Source of the DNA: Achromobacter veterisilvae
Lineage (GTDB): Bacteria > Pseudomonadota > Gammaproteobacteria > Burkholderiales > Burkholderiaceae_B
NCBI RefSeq assembly: GCF_900496975.1
Contig: NZ_UFQC01000018.1
Span: 62,001 to 126,000, forward strand
Reading direction: 5' to 3'
DNA: 64,000 bases
Shown: one piece after another, positions 52,169 through 61,153 of the stretch
How positions within the stretch are numbered: the stretch's first letter is position 1
Layout of the letters: each line of letters begins with the position of its first letter
Translations under genes and position numbers: made by a program
The notes under the pieces: generated by a model
The model's input: the letters and a program-made list of their open reading frames with translations, nothing else
Databases searched by the model: none
What the model was told of the DNA's origin: nothing

Positions 52169-53434
52169 CTACGCGAAGCGCGACAGCCGGAAGGCCGCGG
52201 GGTCCACGGTGGGCATCTTGCCCTGGACCAGTTCGCTCATCAGTTCGCCGGCGGCGGGGCCGATGCCGAAACCGTGGCCCGAGAATCCGGAAGCCAGGAA
52301 GAACCCCGGCACCGCGTCGACGGCGGACATCACGGGCAGGGCGTCGGGCGTGACGTCGATCATGCCGGCCCAGGCGGCGGCCACGCGGGCCGGCGCGAAG
52401 GCGGGGAAGGCCGCCTTGAGCTTTTCCAAGGCGACCGAAATGGCCGCCATGCCGGGCTGAGGGTCGAGGATGCGGTGTTGTTCGAACGGCGTGGGCGCGT
52501 CCAGCGCGAAACGCCGCGGCATCCTCAGTTCGTCGAGGAAGCGCCGGCCCACGCGCAGCTTCAGGTACTTGCGCTCGGCCATCCAGGCCGGCAGGAACTG
52601 GCGCATCAGCCGGATGCTGTCGGGCGTCAGGTCGGCCGTGGAAGCCCCCAACTGCGAGACCGTATAGCCGCCGTCGGCGCGCTTGCGGCAGGTGAAATCG
52701 CCGCCGTTGATGGCCAGGTCCATGCCGGTCTCCAGCGGCGTGGTGCGCAGCACCGACGCATGCACCTTGAGCTGCGGGAACGACACGCCGCTATTGCCGC
52801 AGAACAGCCGCGACCAGGCGCCGCCCGCCAGCACCGCGGCCTCCGCTCCGACTGTGCCGCGTTCGGTGACGACGCCGCGGACCTTGCCCGCCGCCAGGTC
52901 CAGGCCGCGCACGGCGCAGCCTTCGAATATCTGGCAGCCCGCCGCCCGCGCCAGCCCGGCGATCGCCGCCGTGGCCAGTTGCGGTTCGGCCACGCCGTCC
53001 TCGGGGTTGTAGAGCGCCCCGGCCCAGTTGCGCGCGCTCTGCGCGCCGAGCAGGGCGGGCAGGTCCGCCGCGTCCACCAGCCGGGCGGGCACCGAGTAGG
53101 GGCGCGCGGATTCCAGCCATTTGGCATGGCCCTGCATGTCGGCGGGGCTGCCGCCCAGGTACGCGAGGCCGCGCTGCCGGTAGCCCACGTCGGCCTGCTG
53201 CTGCAATTCGCGCCACAGGGCGTTGGCGCGCAGCGCCAGCGGCAGTTCGCGGTGATCGCGCCCCACCGAGCGGATCCAGCCCCAGTTGCGCGAGGACTGT
53301 TCTCCGGCGATGGCGCCTTTTTCGAAGACGGCGACGCGCAGGCCCGCGCGGGCCAGGGCCAGGGCGGTGCTGATGCCGATGATGCCGCCGCCGATGACGG
53401 CGACGTCGACTTGGGTGGGAATGCGGGTGTCCAT
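52169..53434 (-). CDS. FAD-dependent DAO-family oxidoreductase
   Basis: A 421-residue amine/amino-acid oxidoreductase. FAD motif VIGGGIIG (about 13-20) plus FEKG binding the ribose, then ARAAGCQIFEGCAV, VLAGGAWS and a C-terminal SGFSGHGFGIGPAAG motif that closes on the FAD. It resembles D-amino-acid dehydrogenase or glycine/sarcosine oxidase-type enzymes without a signal peptide. ATG 53434 is chosen by domain start. In an operon with an MFS transporter and XRE-cupin regulator, so it probably oxidises an imported amine or amino acid. Confidence 0.9.
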   Translation of the reverse strand: MDTRIPTQVDVAVIGGGIIGISTALALARAGLRVAVFEKGAIAGEQSSRNWGWIRSVGRDHRELPLALRANALWRELQQQADVGYRQRGLAYLGGSPADMQGHAKWLESARPYSVPARLVDAADLPALLGAQSARNWAGALYNPEDGVAEPQLATAAIAGLARAAGCQIFEGCAVRGLDLAAGKVRGVVTERGTVGAEAAVLAGGAWSRLFCGNSGVSFPQLKVHASVLRTTPLETGMDLAINGGDFTCRKRADGGYTVSQLGASTADLTPDSIRLMRQFLPAWMAERKYLKLRVGRRFLDELRMPRRFALDAPTPFEQHRILDPQPGMAAISVALEKLKAAFPAFAPARVAAAWAGMIDVTPDALPVMSAVDAVPGFFLASGFSGHGFGIGPAAGELMSELVQGKMPTVDPAAFRLSRFA

Positions 53435-53469
53435 GAGCCGGAATGCGTTCGAAAAGGGTTGGCGGAAGT

Positions 53470-54762
53470 TCAGCGGACCTTGGCGCGCACGCTGGCCAGC
53501 GCCACGATGGCGACGAGCCCGATCGCGATCAGGTAGTAGGCGGGCGACATGATCGTGCCGGTGCGCGTCACCAGGAAGCCCACGACCACCGGGGTGATGC
53601 CGCCGAAGAAGGTCTGCGAGGCGACGTAGGCGATCGACACGCCGGTGGTGCGGCACGAGGTGGGAAACAGTTGCGCCAGGAGCGAGCCGACCGGCGCGAA
53701 ATAGAAGCTGTAGAACACCAGCGACATCAGGCACTGGAACAGCACCAGCGACCCGAACGACGGCGTGCCCGTCAGCACCTTGAAACTGGGCACGATGATG
53801 ATCAGCCCCAGCACCAGCGCGCTGGCCATGGTCTTGACCGCGCCGTAGCGGTCGGCGGCCAGCCCGCCCAGCATGGGCAGGAAGGTGCACACCAGGCCGC
53901 TGCAGATCGACGCGACGAAGGCGTCGTCCTTGGAGATGCCGAGGTTGTTGATCGCGAACGTCGGCATGTAGATGTTGAGGTAGCTGGCCACGTTGCCGGC
54001 GGCCACGATCAGCGCGCCCAGCAGCAGGTAGCGCTTGTGCAGGCGGAAGGTTTCGCGCAGGGGCGCGGCGCGCTGCGCCTTTTCGCCGTCGAACTCGGGC
54101 GTTTCATTGATCTTGAAACGGATGTAGAGCGCGACCGGGCCGATCAGGCAGCCGAAGACGAAGGGCAGGCGCCAGCCCCAGCTATCGATCTGCGCTTCGG
54201 TCAGGTAATGGTTGATGAAGTAGGCGAACAGCGCGGACACGACCAGGGCCAGGCCGGTGGTCGAGAACTGCAGGCTGGCCAGGAACGCCTTCAGCTTGGG
54301 ATTCTGTTCCGTCAGGTAGGAGTTCGCCGTGCCGAACTCGCCGCCGGCGGAAAAGCCCTGCAGCAGGCGGCCCGCCACCAGGGCCACCGGCGCCAGGGCG
54401 CCGATGGTGGCGTAGGTGGGGATGAGCGCCATCAGCGCGGTGCCGATCAGCATCAGCGTGGCGGTCAGCGACAGGGCGGCCTTGCGTCCTTTCTTGTCGG
54501 CGTAGATGCCCAGCAGCACGGCGCCCACCGGGCGGATCAGGTAGGAACTGGCGAAGGTGAGGAAGCTGAACAGCAGCGCGGTCTGCGGATCGTCGGACGG
54601 GAAGAACAGCCGCGAGATCGGCAGCGCGAACAGCGCGTAGACCAGCAGGTCGTACCACTCGAAGAAGGCGCCGATGTTGGCGGCCACGATGTCGCGCAGC
54701 TTGCCTTTGCGCGCGGGGACGCGCGCCGGGCGCACGCCGATCGATGCTGAAGACGAATTCAT
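53470..54762 (-). CDS. MFS transporter, metabolite:proton symporter subfamily (ShiA/ProP-like)
   Basis: A 430-residue 12-helix permease. The subfamily markers are GAFFEWYDLLVYALFA in helix 1, RPVGAVLLGIYADKKGRK in loop 2-3, RLLQGFSAGGEFG in helix 4 and a loop 8-9 AADRYGAV motif. Relatives carry shikimate, proline/betaine, alpha-ketoglutarate or citrate. It lies between the regulator (76 nt) and the FAD oxidoreductase (35 nt), so it should import that enzyme's substrate. Confidence 0.92.
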   Translation of the reverse strand: MNSSSASIGVRPARVPARKGKLRDIVAANIGAFFEWYDLLVYALFALPISRLFFPSDDPQTALLFSFLTFASSYLIRPVGAVLLGIYADKKGRKAALSLTATLMLIGTALMALIPTYATIGALAPVALVAGRLLQGFSAGGEFGTANSYLTEQNPKLKAFLASLQFSTTGLALVVSALFAYFINHYLTEAQIDSWGWRLPFVFGCLIGPVALYIRFKINETPEFDGEKAQRAAPLRETFRLHKRYLLLGALIVAAGNVASYLNIYMPTFAINNLGISKDDAFVASICSGLVCTFLPMLGGLAADRYGAVKTMASALVLGLIIIVPSFKVLTGTPSFGSLVLFQCLMSLVFYSFYFAPVGSLLAQLFPTSCRTTGVSIAYVASQTFFGGITPVVVGFLVTRTGTIMSPAYYLIAIGLVAIVALASVRAKVR

Positions 54763-54838
54763 TGCGGTGTTTTCCCTTGCAGGGCCGTTTGCCGGCCTGT
54801 CATGTGCTGGAACGCGGGTGAAGAAATGAAGAGGGGGG

Positions 54839-55453
54839 TCAGACGTAGAAATGGGTGCTGTTGACGACCAGGAAGACGGTCTTCTGGTCCCAGCCGTTCT
54901 GCCACCGGTAGGGGTGGCTGCCGGAAAAACCGTAGCTGTCGCCGGCTTCCAGCAGAAAGGATTTGTCGTCGACGAAGATCTGGAGCTTGCCGGTGAGCAC
55001 GTAGCCGATCTTGTCGCTGGCCTGCACCAGGAAGCCGGGGTCCGAGGCGGCGCCCGGTTCCAGCTCCATCAGGAAGCCTTCCAGCGCGGCGCAGCTACTG
55101 GGCGTGATGCGGTACTTGGTCACGCCGTTGTTGCCCAGCTTCAGCGGCTTGCGCGCGGACATCCGGACCGTGAATTCGTTCTGGTCGTCGTTGGCCGGAC
55201 CGCTGGGGGCGGGGGCCAGCAGGCTGGCCCCGTCGACGCCCAGGGCGTGGCAGATCGCCCGCAGGCTGCGCATGGAAGGAGAGCTGATGCCGCGCTCGAC
55301 CTGGCTGATCAGCGCGATGGACATCTCGGTGCGCTCGGCCACGTCCTTCAGCTTCAGGCCTTGCGAAAGGCGCGCGGCGCGCAGGCGCTCGCCCAGCGCC
55401 TTGTCGTGTTCGTCGGCGGCGGTGGGACTGTCTTCGGGCTTATCGATTTTCAT
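54839..55453 (-). CDS. XRE-family regulator with C-terminal cupin domain
   Basis: A 204-residue HTH-cupin regulator: HTH at about 21-75 (LKLKDVAERTEMSIALISQVERG in part) and a cupin effector domain at about 110-195 with IGYVLTGKLQIFVDDKSFLLEAGD. Such regulators (PuuR-like) usually control polyamine, amino-acid or amine catabolism. It is the first gene of the minus-strand operon and probably regulates it from the direct repeats directly upstream. Confidence 0.92.
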   Translation of the reverse strand: MKIDKPEDSPTAADEHDKALGERLRAARLSQGLKLKDVAERTEMSIALISQVERGISSPSMRSLRAICHALGVDGASLLAPAPSGPANDDQNEFTVRMSARKPLKLGNNGVTKYRITPSSCAALEGFLMELEPGAASDPGFLVQASDKIGYVLTGKLQIFVDDKSFLLEAGDSYGFSGSHPYRWQNGWDQKTVFLVVNSTHFYV

Positions 55454-55468
55454 GAAAACCTGGTTTGT

Positions 55469-55510
55469 ATTTCACTCTCACTTCAAAAATATTAAGCAGA
55501 TTTCACTTTC
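55469..55510. promoter_or_regulatory. Direct repeats upstream of the XRE-cupin gene
   Basis: ATTTCACTYTC occurs at 55469-55479 and 55500-55510, exactly 31 bp apart (three helical turns), within an AT-rich stretch 16-57 nt upstream of the regulator start. A plausible autoregulatory operator. The rest of the 235-base gap has only a GGGGCTATTCCCC-like inverted repeat near 55600. Confidence 0.5.
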
Positions 55511-55688
55511 GCCACAATATGGGATCGGGAATACCCCTAGGCGGAGGCTCCGGCCGCATTTCCCAAAGCTTCGTAACCCGCGTCCGCGGAGCCTGGGGCT
55601 ATTCTCCCCTTACCGGTATCCCTCAACGCCGCGTGCGCCCGCCGGCCGGGCGCCGCGGCGCCGACTCGTCATCGACAGGAGAACCAGG

Positions 55689-56168
55689 ATGGCCAGCAAG
55701 AACACGATTTGCCTCTGGTACGACCGCGACGCCCTGGACGCCGCGCAGTTCTACGCCCAGACGTTTCCGGACAGCGCGGTGGGCAAGATATTGCGCGCGC
55801 CTGGCGACTACCCCTCGGGCAAGCAGGGCGACGTGCTGACGGTGGAGTTCACCGTGATCGGCATTCCCTGCGTGGGCTTGAACGGCGGCACCGCGTTCAA
55901 GCACAGCGAAGCCTTTTCCTTTCAGGTGTCCACCGAAGACCAGGCCGAGACCGACCGCCTGTGGAACGCCATCGTCGGCAACGGCGGGCAGGAGAGCGAG
56001 TGCGGCTGGTGCCGGGACAAGTGGGGCCTGTCCTGGCAGATCACGCCGCGGGTGCTGATCGAAGCGATCTCCGATCCGGATCCCGCGGCGGCCAAGCGCG
56101 CCTTCGAGGCGATGATGACCATGGGGAAGATCGACATCGCGACGATCGAGGCGGCGCGGCGCGGGTAA
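55689..56168 (+). CDS. VOC-superfamily protein (PhnB-like)
   Basis: A 159-residue vicinal-oxygen-chelate protein of the group once labelled 3-demethylubiquinone-9 3-methyltransferase. Typical features are ICLWYDRDALDAAQFYAQTFPDS, LTVEFTVIGIPCVGLNGG and CGWCRDKWGLSWQITP. Members are probably metal-dependent but their substrates are unknown. AGGAGAACCAGG precedes ATG 55689; the open frame upstream is not coding. It is monocistronic and convergent with the nuclease gene, 24 nt apart. Confidence 0.88.
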   Translation: MASKNTICLWYDRDALDAAQFYAQTFPDSAVGKILRAPGDYPSGKQGDVLTVEFTVIGIPCVGLNGGTAFKHSEAFSFQVSTEDQAETDRLWNAIVGNGGQESECGWCRDKWGLSWQITPRVLIEAISDPDPAAAKRAFEAMMTMGKIDIATIEAARRG

Positions 56169-56192
56169 CGCGCTGGCCTTTCGCGCCGGGTT

Positions 56193-57170
56193 TCAACCTC
56201 CGGCCGGCAGCAGTTTCAATCCCGTGCGCCGCACGAACTCTTCATAGCTGATCGGCGGCCCGGCCTTGGTGCTGGCGGCGTTCGCCTGCCAGTGCACCCA
56301 GGAGCGGCCCGAGGTAGCGTCGTACACGACCTTGTAAATATAGCTGGGCACGGCCACGCCGGCGCCGATGGTCTTCGGCTTGTCGGCATAGACCGGGCCC
56401 GTGAAGACGTACACGTCGCCGACGGCGCGCATGACGTATTTGCGCGTGTCCTGCTCGATGCTGCTCCACGCGCCGCCGTTGTGGATCTGGTCCTGCGGCA
56501 CCATGTTGGCCAGCGAAAAGCTCTGCGCCATCGCCTCGGGCGTGGACATGTCCCCGGCCGGCGCCATGTGCCCGCGCGAAAAGCCCGATCCCCGGTAATC
56601 GTCCAGTTCGGCCCGTTCCGCGCGCGGCAGCCGCGCTTCGGCGTAGAACTTGTCCGTGCGGCGCAGCCCCTGGGCCTGAGTCAGCATCTGGCGGTTCAGG
56701 CGTTCCGCCACGAAAACCGGCGTTTTCGTCTGGCCGTTGTGCAGGATGGCGAAGGCGGAAAAGCACACCTCGCGCAGCTTCTGGCTGCCCGGCACCTCCG
56801 GCGGGCGCGAGTGCGGAAAGAACTGCCGGCATTCCGCGAACATCGTTTGGGCGGGCGCGCCGACGGGCGCCGCGGTCGGCACCGCCGCGGGGGGCGCCTG
56901 TTCGCGAGGACGCGTCGATTCCCGCGCAGGTTCCCGCGCCTGGGGCCGGGGCTGCGGCCATCCCAGGTGGCCCAGCGCCTCCTGCACCGGCGCCGGGATC
57001 CGCCATTGTGGATTCAACACATAAGTGGCGGCGCCGAAACTCGCCAGGGACGAGAACAGCAGGGCTTTCAGGAACCGGGGGAAACGGCCGCCGGAACGGG
57101 CGCTGGCCCGGGCCGGGGATCTGCTGGGAGAACTTCTTTTCTTGGCGGGGGATTTCTTCGCGCGCGTCAT
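56193..57170 (-). CDS. DNA/RNA non-specific endonuclease
   Basis: A 325-residue beta-beta-alpha-metal nuclease anchored by an N-terminal membrane segment (about 36-50) after a strongly basic N-terminus, with a Pro/Arg-rich linker at about 70-105. The active-site signature is SRGHMAPAGDM with general base His201 and metal-binding Asn231 in the NMVPQDQIHNGGAW motif. The usual DRGH is SRGH, a substitution in the residue before the conserved RGH. Anchoring suggests periplasmic action on nucleic acid. It starts at ATG 57170; the longer open frame upstream is non-coding. Confidence 0.87.
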   Translation of the reverse strand: MTRAKKSPAKKRSSPSRSPARASARSGGRFPRFLKALLFSSLASFGAATYVLNPQWRIPAPVQEALGHLGWPQPRPQAREPARESTRPREQAPPAAVPTAAPVGAPAQTMFAECRQFFPHSRPPEVPGSQKLREVCFSAFAILHNGQTKTPVFVAERLNRQMLTQAQGLRRTDKFYAEARLPRAERAELDDYRGSGFSRGHMAPAGDMSTPEAMAQSFSLANMVPQDQIHNGGAWSSIEQDTRKYVMRAVGDVYVFTGPVYADKPKTIGAGVAVPSYIYKVVYDATSGRSWVHWQANAASTKAGPPISYEEFVRRTGLKLLPAGG

Positions 57171-57409
57171 TACTACCTGTGAGCTACCGCCCGGCCGCGT
57201 CCACGGCCGGCATGGCCAAGGATTGTAGATGAGTGGCAAATTTGCCACGCACGCGCGCCAGGCCGGCCGGCGTCCAAGCTTTGCCAGGCCTGGCCAAACG
57301 CCGTTCGGCTGGGGGATCCCCGGGGGTCGGTTACGTCTTTCCGCGGGGTTTCCAACGTAAAATTCCGGCTGGCCGCCGCGACGCGCCGGCGCCATACCCT
57401 ACGTTCCCG

Positions 57410-58588
57410 ATGTACGTCGATCTCCTCACCCTTTACTTCATCATCATCGGAACGCTGCTCGCCACGGCGGGCCTGACGTTCTGGGAGCATCGGGCCCATC
57501 CCAAGCGCAGCGGGTCGCTGCGGATCCTGGCGGCGGGGTTCGCCACGCTGGCGCTGGGCTGCACGGCGGCGCTGTTCCGCGGCCAGGCGCCCGGCGGGCT
57601 CGGCTCCGCCACGGCCAATCTCATCGTCCTCGGCGGCTACCTGCTGGTCATGAACGGCGCCGCCTCATTGCGCGGCAAGCGCTACCGCGCCGCGTCGTTC
57701 GCGCTGCTCATCGCCATGGCGCTGGTGTGGGCGGCGGCGGGCGCGGAAGGGGAAGACTTCGTCTGGAAGTACGTCAGCGCGTTTCCCATCGCGCTCGTGA
57801 GCGCGGCGACGACCTGGCAACTGCTGCGTTGCGACGCGTTGAAAGCGCTGAAGCCGCTGCGCATCGCCGCCGCGGTGACGGGTATCCACGCGCTGATCTA
57901 TATCGCCCGGGCGTTCATCCTGCCCTGGTGGGTGGCCAGGTACGGGCCCGGCGTGCAACTGGCCGCCAGCACCCTCACCATGTACGAGGGGGTGCTGTAT
58001 TCCATCCTGCTGCCCATGACCCTGATCAAGCTCGTCCGCGAGGAAACCCACGGCGAACTCGTCCGGGAATCCCAGACGGACTACCTGACCCGGCTGGGCA
58101 ACCGCCGCTGGTTCTTCGAGCAGGGCGCGCGCCTCATCGAGGACGGCAAAGGGCGGGTGCCGGTGGCCGTCCTGGCGTTCGACCTCGACCAGTTCAAGGC
58201 CGTCAACGACCGCTACGGCCACCAGAAGGGCGACCAGGTGCTGCAATCCTTCGCGGAAACGGCCCGCGGCATGCTGGGGGAAGACGCGATCCTGGCCCGC
58301 ATCGGCGGGGAGGAATTCGCCGCGCTGCTGTCGGGCGACGCCGCCCACCGCGCCCCGGCGCTGGGCGAATCCATCGTGCGGCGCTTTGCCGAGACGATAT
58401 CCAATCGGGTCGACGACATCGGGATCGCCGCCACCGTCAGCATCGGGCTGGCGCAATACGAACAGGACGCGCCGCCGCTGGCCGAGGCGCTGGCGGCCGC
58501 GGACCGGGCGCTCTACCGCGCCAAGGCGCTGGGCGGCAACCGGCTGGTCGCCGCGGGCGCGGCGGCCCTGCGGGTGGCGGCGGGCTGA
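57410..58588 (+). CDS. Membrane-bound diguanylate cyclase (GGDEF)
   Basis: Makes cyclic di-GMP from two GTP. The 392 residues have six or seven N-terminal membrane segments (about 1-215), then a GGDEF domain with DYLTRLGNRRWFFEQ, FDLDQFKAVNDRYGHQ and the active-site GGEEF at 299-303. No RxxD inhibitory site is present five residues before it (GEDA instead), so product feedback is likely absent. ATG 57410 is the start that gives a clean first helix; the open frame extends 59 codons upstream without support. Monocistronic. Confidence 0.92.
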   Translation: MYVDLLTLYFIIIGTLLATAGLTFWEHRAHPKRSGSLRILAAGFATLALGCTAALFRGQAPGGLGSATANLIVLGGYLLVMNGAASLRGKRYRAASFALLIAMALVWAAAGAEGEDFVWKYVSAFPIALVSAATTWQLLRCDALKALKPLRIAAAVTGIHALIYIARAFILPWWVARYGPGVQLAASTLTMYEGVLYSILLPMTLIKLVREETHGELVRESQTDYLTRLGNRRWFFEQGARLIEDGKGRVPVAVLAFDLDQFKAVNDRYGHQKGDQVLQSFAETARGMLGEDAILARIGGEEFAALLSGDAAHRAPALGESIVRRFAETISNRVDDIGIAATVSIGLAQYEQDAPPLAEALAAADRALYRAKALGGNRLVAAGAAALRVAAG

Positions 58589-58668
58589 CCGATACGGCAT
58601 TGTTTGGCAACGAGTTGCTGGGCCATTTCCAGTCGACGCGAAAAGGTCAATCGGGCATGCTTATAGGT

Positions 58669-58743
58669 GTTCATCCGGCTGGGCTCCTGAGAATACCGGG
58701 TGTTGTGGTGACTTCCAGTTTCTCAAACCCGGTTCGGATGAAC
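58669..58743. repeat. 75-bp imperfect palindromic element
   Basis: The ends are a perfect 9-bp inverted repeat, GTTCATCCG and CGGATGAAC, and the interior is also partly self-complementary (TGAGAA with TTCTCA, ACCGGGT with ACCCGGT), so the whole element can fold into one long imperfect hairpin. It lies between the diguanylate cyclase gene and the convergent TfoX-like gene in a 184-base gap. No T tract follows. It resembles a REP or MITE-like repeat, but no second copy is in this window. Confidence 0.6.
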
Positions 58744-58772
58744 CATGCATACAACCTATTGAATCTTCGCAC

Positions 58773-59189
58773 CTAGGCCCGCCAGGTCTTGCGGCGCGGC
58801 GATTTCGGCCTGGGTATTACTCCCACACGCGGGTCGCGCGCCAGCGCAAGCGCGGCGAGCTTTTCCGCCGTGGACTCGAAAGCTTCATCGCCCTGAGGCA
58901 GGTACAGCCATTTCCCCAGCACGGGGTGGGGCGTCAAGCCAGGGATCTCGGACATCAGCGCCGCGTGCCGCTCCTTCGAGGTGCACACCAACACGCCGCT
59001 CCAGGGATCGTCTCGGTCGGCGACGACCAGGTACAGCGATTCGTCCAGGTAGGCGGCATCGCAGCCGAACATCTTCCTGTGCGTGTAGTTGGCATCCCGC
59101 TCCAGCGGTTCCAGGATCCAGAGAAGCGAGTTCGGGCGCGGGGAGGGCTGCTTCCTGGGCGGGGCGAACGGGTCGGGGCGGTTGCGCAT
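58773..59189 (-). CDS. TfoX-N-like conserved hypothetical protein
   Basis: A 138-residue protein. HRKMFGCDAAYLDESLYLVVADR resembles the core of the TfoX/Sxy N-terminal domain (KMFGG...Y). A proline- and basic-rich N-terminus and a C-terminal KSPRRKTWRA are disordered. No DNA-binding C-terminal TfoX domain is present, so competence regulation should not be assumed. ATG 59189 gives the natural start; a longer frame to 59315 is possible. Convergent with the diguanylate cyclase gene. Confidence 0.72.
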   Translation of the reverse strand: MRNRPDPFAPPRKQPSPRPNSLLWILEPLERDANYTHRKMFGCDAAYLDESLYLVVADRDDPWSGVLVCTSKERHAALMSEIPGLTPHPVLGKWLYLPQGDEAFESTAEKLAALALARDPRVGVIPRPKSPRRKTWRA

Positions 59190-59341
59190 GCGGGGGAGTT
59201 TACCGGCAGGTCCATAGAGGAAATAGGGTGCCGGATTACAATTCAGGATGGCTGGATTTGTAGTTTTACGCCGTATTCGAAGGGAAACTGGCCCACGCGG
59301 CCCGGCTGGCCCCAACCAACTCAGCAGAGCGAGCCCCGTTA

Positions 59342-60142
59342 ATGTCCGAACACCACCAGTTTCTATGTCCGCGCGATATGCACTTGCCGCCGTCCGATTG
59401 GCGTGCGCTGCAAGCCGGGCTGCTGGAAGGTGGATACGTGCTTGAACCGCGCGGCGACGGCATTCCGTATCGCGCCCTGTTGAATCTGAGCTTCGGCCTG
59501 GCCAGCCTGAACGAAGGGTCGCACCAGTACCAAGAAGGCCTGCGCACGACGGGAGACGTGATCGCCATGTACGTGCGGGCGGGGTATCTGCCGGCGGGCA
59601 TACCGATACGCCACAACGACACCATGGATGAAGCCCTGGCGCTGCTGGCCGAACATGGCATCACGCCAGGGGACCTGTATGCCGACAATGAGGGCAGCGA
59701 CTGGAACAGCCCGCAATACTGCCTGGGCCCGGCGGCACGCCCCTATCTGACCGACGACACCCGAGCCACCTACGACGCGAACCCCAAGCATTTTCCGCTG
59801 ATGCTGCTGGCCTACGACGGCCCCGAGCCGAATGTGGCGGTAGGGGAGAACCTCTCCGAGCCCGGCCTGCCGGGTTCAGAGGCGCTGCTGGAATCCATGC
59901 CGCCGTTCGATTCGCATGTCGACTTCATCGGCGCCGCCTACGAGGATCCCGCCGCGCAATGGCATTGCGCGGAAAACGGCCGCGATTACCGGATCCTGGA
60001 ACTGGATTGGCAATTCAGCCTGGCGATGGGCTTTCGCATGATCCGGACAGAATGGCTGGATCAAGGCAGCGCCGAGGGGCTGGCCAGGTTAATTGGCGAA
60101 CTTACCGGGCAGGCTATGGTTTGCAGCCATCGGCATTTGTGA
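59342..60142 (+). CDS. Hypothetical protein
   Basis: A 266-residue acidic soluble protein not recognised. It is real by codon use: a long open frame on an isolated strand with no overlap except 29 nt at the 3' end with the convergent YCII gene. It has no signal peptide or membrane segment. Visible features are FLCPRDMHLPPSDWRAL near the start, an Asp/Glu-rich middle and a C-terminal stretch with MVCSHRHL. Function unknown. Confidence 0.7.
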   Translation: MSEHHQFLCPRDMHLPPSDWRALQAGLLEGGYVLEPRGDGIPYRALLNLSFGLASLNEGSHQYQEGLRTTGDVIAMYVRAGYLPAGIPIRHNDTMDEALALLAEHGITPGDLYADNEGSDWNSPQYCLGPAARPYLTDDTRATYDANPKHFPLMLLAYDGPEPNVAVGENLSEPGLPGSEALLESMPPFDSHVDFIGAAYEDPAAQWHCAENGRDYRILELDWQFSLAMGFRMIRTEWLDQGSAEGLARLIGELTGQAMVCSHRHL

Positions 60143-60461
60143 ATAGCGGCCAAACCTCAACGACGCCATGCGCGACAGCGCAGGGCGTTCGCGACACCAT
60201 ATCTATCGCCTCGGCCATATCCGCCGCTTCGATAATGGCAAAACCCGCTATCGGCAACGGCGACTTCATGAATGGTCCGTTCGTCGTTTCGACCTGTACC
60301 GCGTCGTGGTTGCGCACTAGTACAGGTGTGCCTGCAATACCCATCAACACACCGTCATTTTGCAGCTTTGCGTCATGCGCATGGGCTGCGTTTCGGATGG
60401 CCGCGGGAGTGCGGTCATAACCCTCTTGGTCTCCATATCCGATCGTCACAAACTTTGGCAT
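60114..60461 (-). CDS. YCII-related protein
   Basis: A 115-residue YCII/DGPF-domain protein, a dimeric ferredoxin-like fold common next to sigma factors or in isolation. PKFVTIGYGDQEGYDRTP and the C-terminal PLPIAGFAIIEAADMAEAIDMV are typical. It overlaps the 3' end of the previous convergent gene by 29 nt. Catalytic role unestablished for the family. Confidence 0.85.
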   Translation of the reverse strand: MPKFVTIGYGDQEGYDRTPAAIRNAAHAHDAKLQNDGVLMGIAGTPVLVRNHDAVQVETTNGPFMKSPLPIAGFAIIEAADMAEAIDMVSRTPCAVAHGVVEVWPLFTNADGCKP

Positions 60462-60551
60462 GGATCGTCTCCTTGACGTTGACGCGATTCGGGCGTGCTT
60501 GCGATATCAATGTACGGAAGCGGAGAAAGCCCAGGGGCGCCTGGGACGAGT

Positions 60552-61148
60552 TTACCGATCTGGCGGCGCGGCCGAATCAAATGACGCCGCTTTCTCGTTG
60601 ACCGCGGCCTCGAGCGCGCGCATCCAGTCTGTTTTGCCAGCGGCTTGTTCCAGCACGCGGTAACCCACCATCGCAGCGAACAACACCATGGCCTGCGCAT
60701 CGTCGCCGCCCCGGGCGCGCGTATCCTCGAGGAACTGATTGAAGAGTTTGCCGGCGCCGGCTGTGTAGGCGAGCGCCGCGTCGCTATCCGCGGGGCCTTG
60801 AGCCGCGTGCGGCGCGAATGCCAGCAAAGGGCAGCGGCGTTCGGCGCGCCGGTTGCCCAGATACTGGGGCACCAACGTGCCGACCCGGCTTTGCTTGCGT
60901 TCATCGGCCCCGTCGAAAACCTTTTGCCACGAAGCCGTCGCTTGGTCGAACACCCCCGAGACCGCTTGCGCGGCGAGATCGTCCTTGGACGTGAAATGCT
61001 TGTAGAAGCCTCCCACGGTCAAACCGCAGTCGCGCATCACGTCCGCGATCGACACGCCATCGATGCCGTGCGTGCGGAACAAGCGCGCGGCGGCATCCAA
61101 AATGCGCTGGCGATTCTCGCCCGCTTTTTCCTGGGATGAACGGCCCAT
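60552..61148 (-). CDS. TetR-family transcriptional regulator
   Basis: A 198-residue TetR-type repressor: HTH at about 10-55 (QRILDAAARLFRTHGIDGVSIADVM in part, then GGFYKHF) and a variable C-terminal domain with a hydrophobic ligand pocket. It follows the MaoC gene by 5 nt on the same strand; the operon is divergent from the prephenate-dehydratase-like gene. A palindrome in that promoter is its probable operator. Confidence 0.93.
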   Translation of the reverse strand: MGRSSQEKAGENRQRILDAAARLFRTHGIDGVSIADVMRDCGLTVGGFYKHFTSKDDLAAQAVSGVFDQATASWQKVFDGADERKQSRVGTLVPQYLGNRRAERRCPLLAFAPHAAQGPADSDAALAYTAGAGKLFNQFLEDTRARGGDDAQAMVLFAAMVGYRVLEQAAGKTDWMRALEAAVNEKAASFDSAAPPDR

Positions 61149-61153
61149 GCTGC

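Noticed and set aside
58773-59189. Competence regulator TfoX
   Set aside because: Only an N-terminal-domain-like stretch is present; the C-terminal domain is absent.
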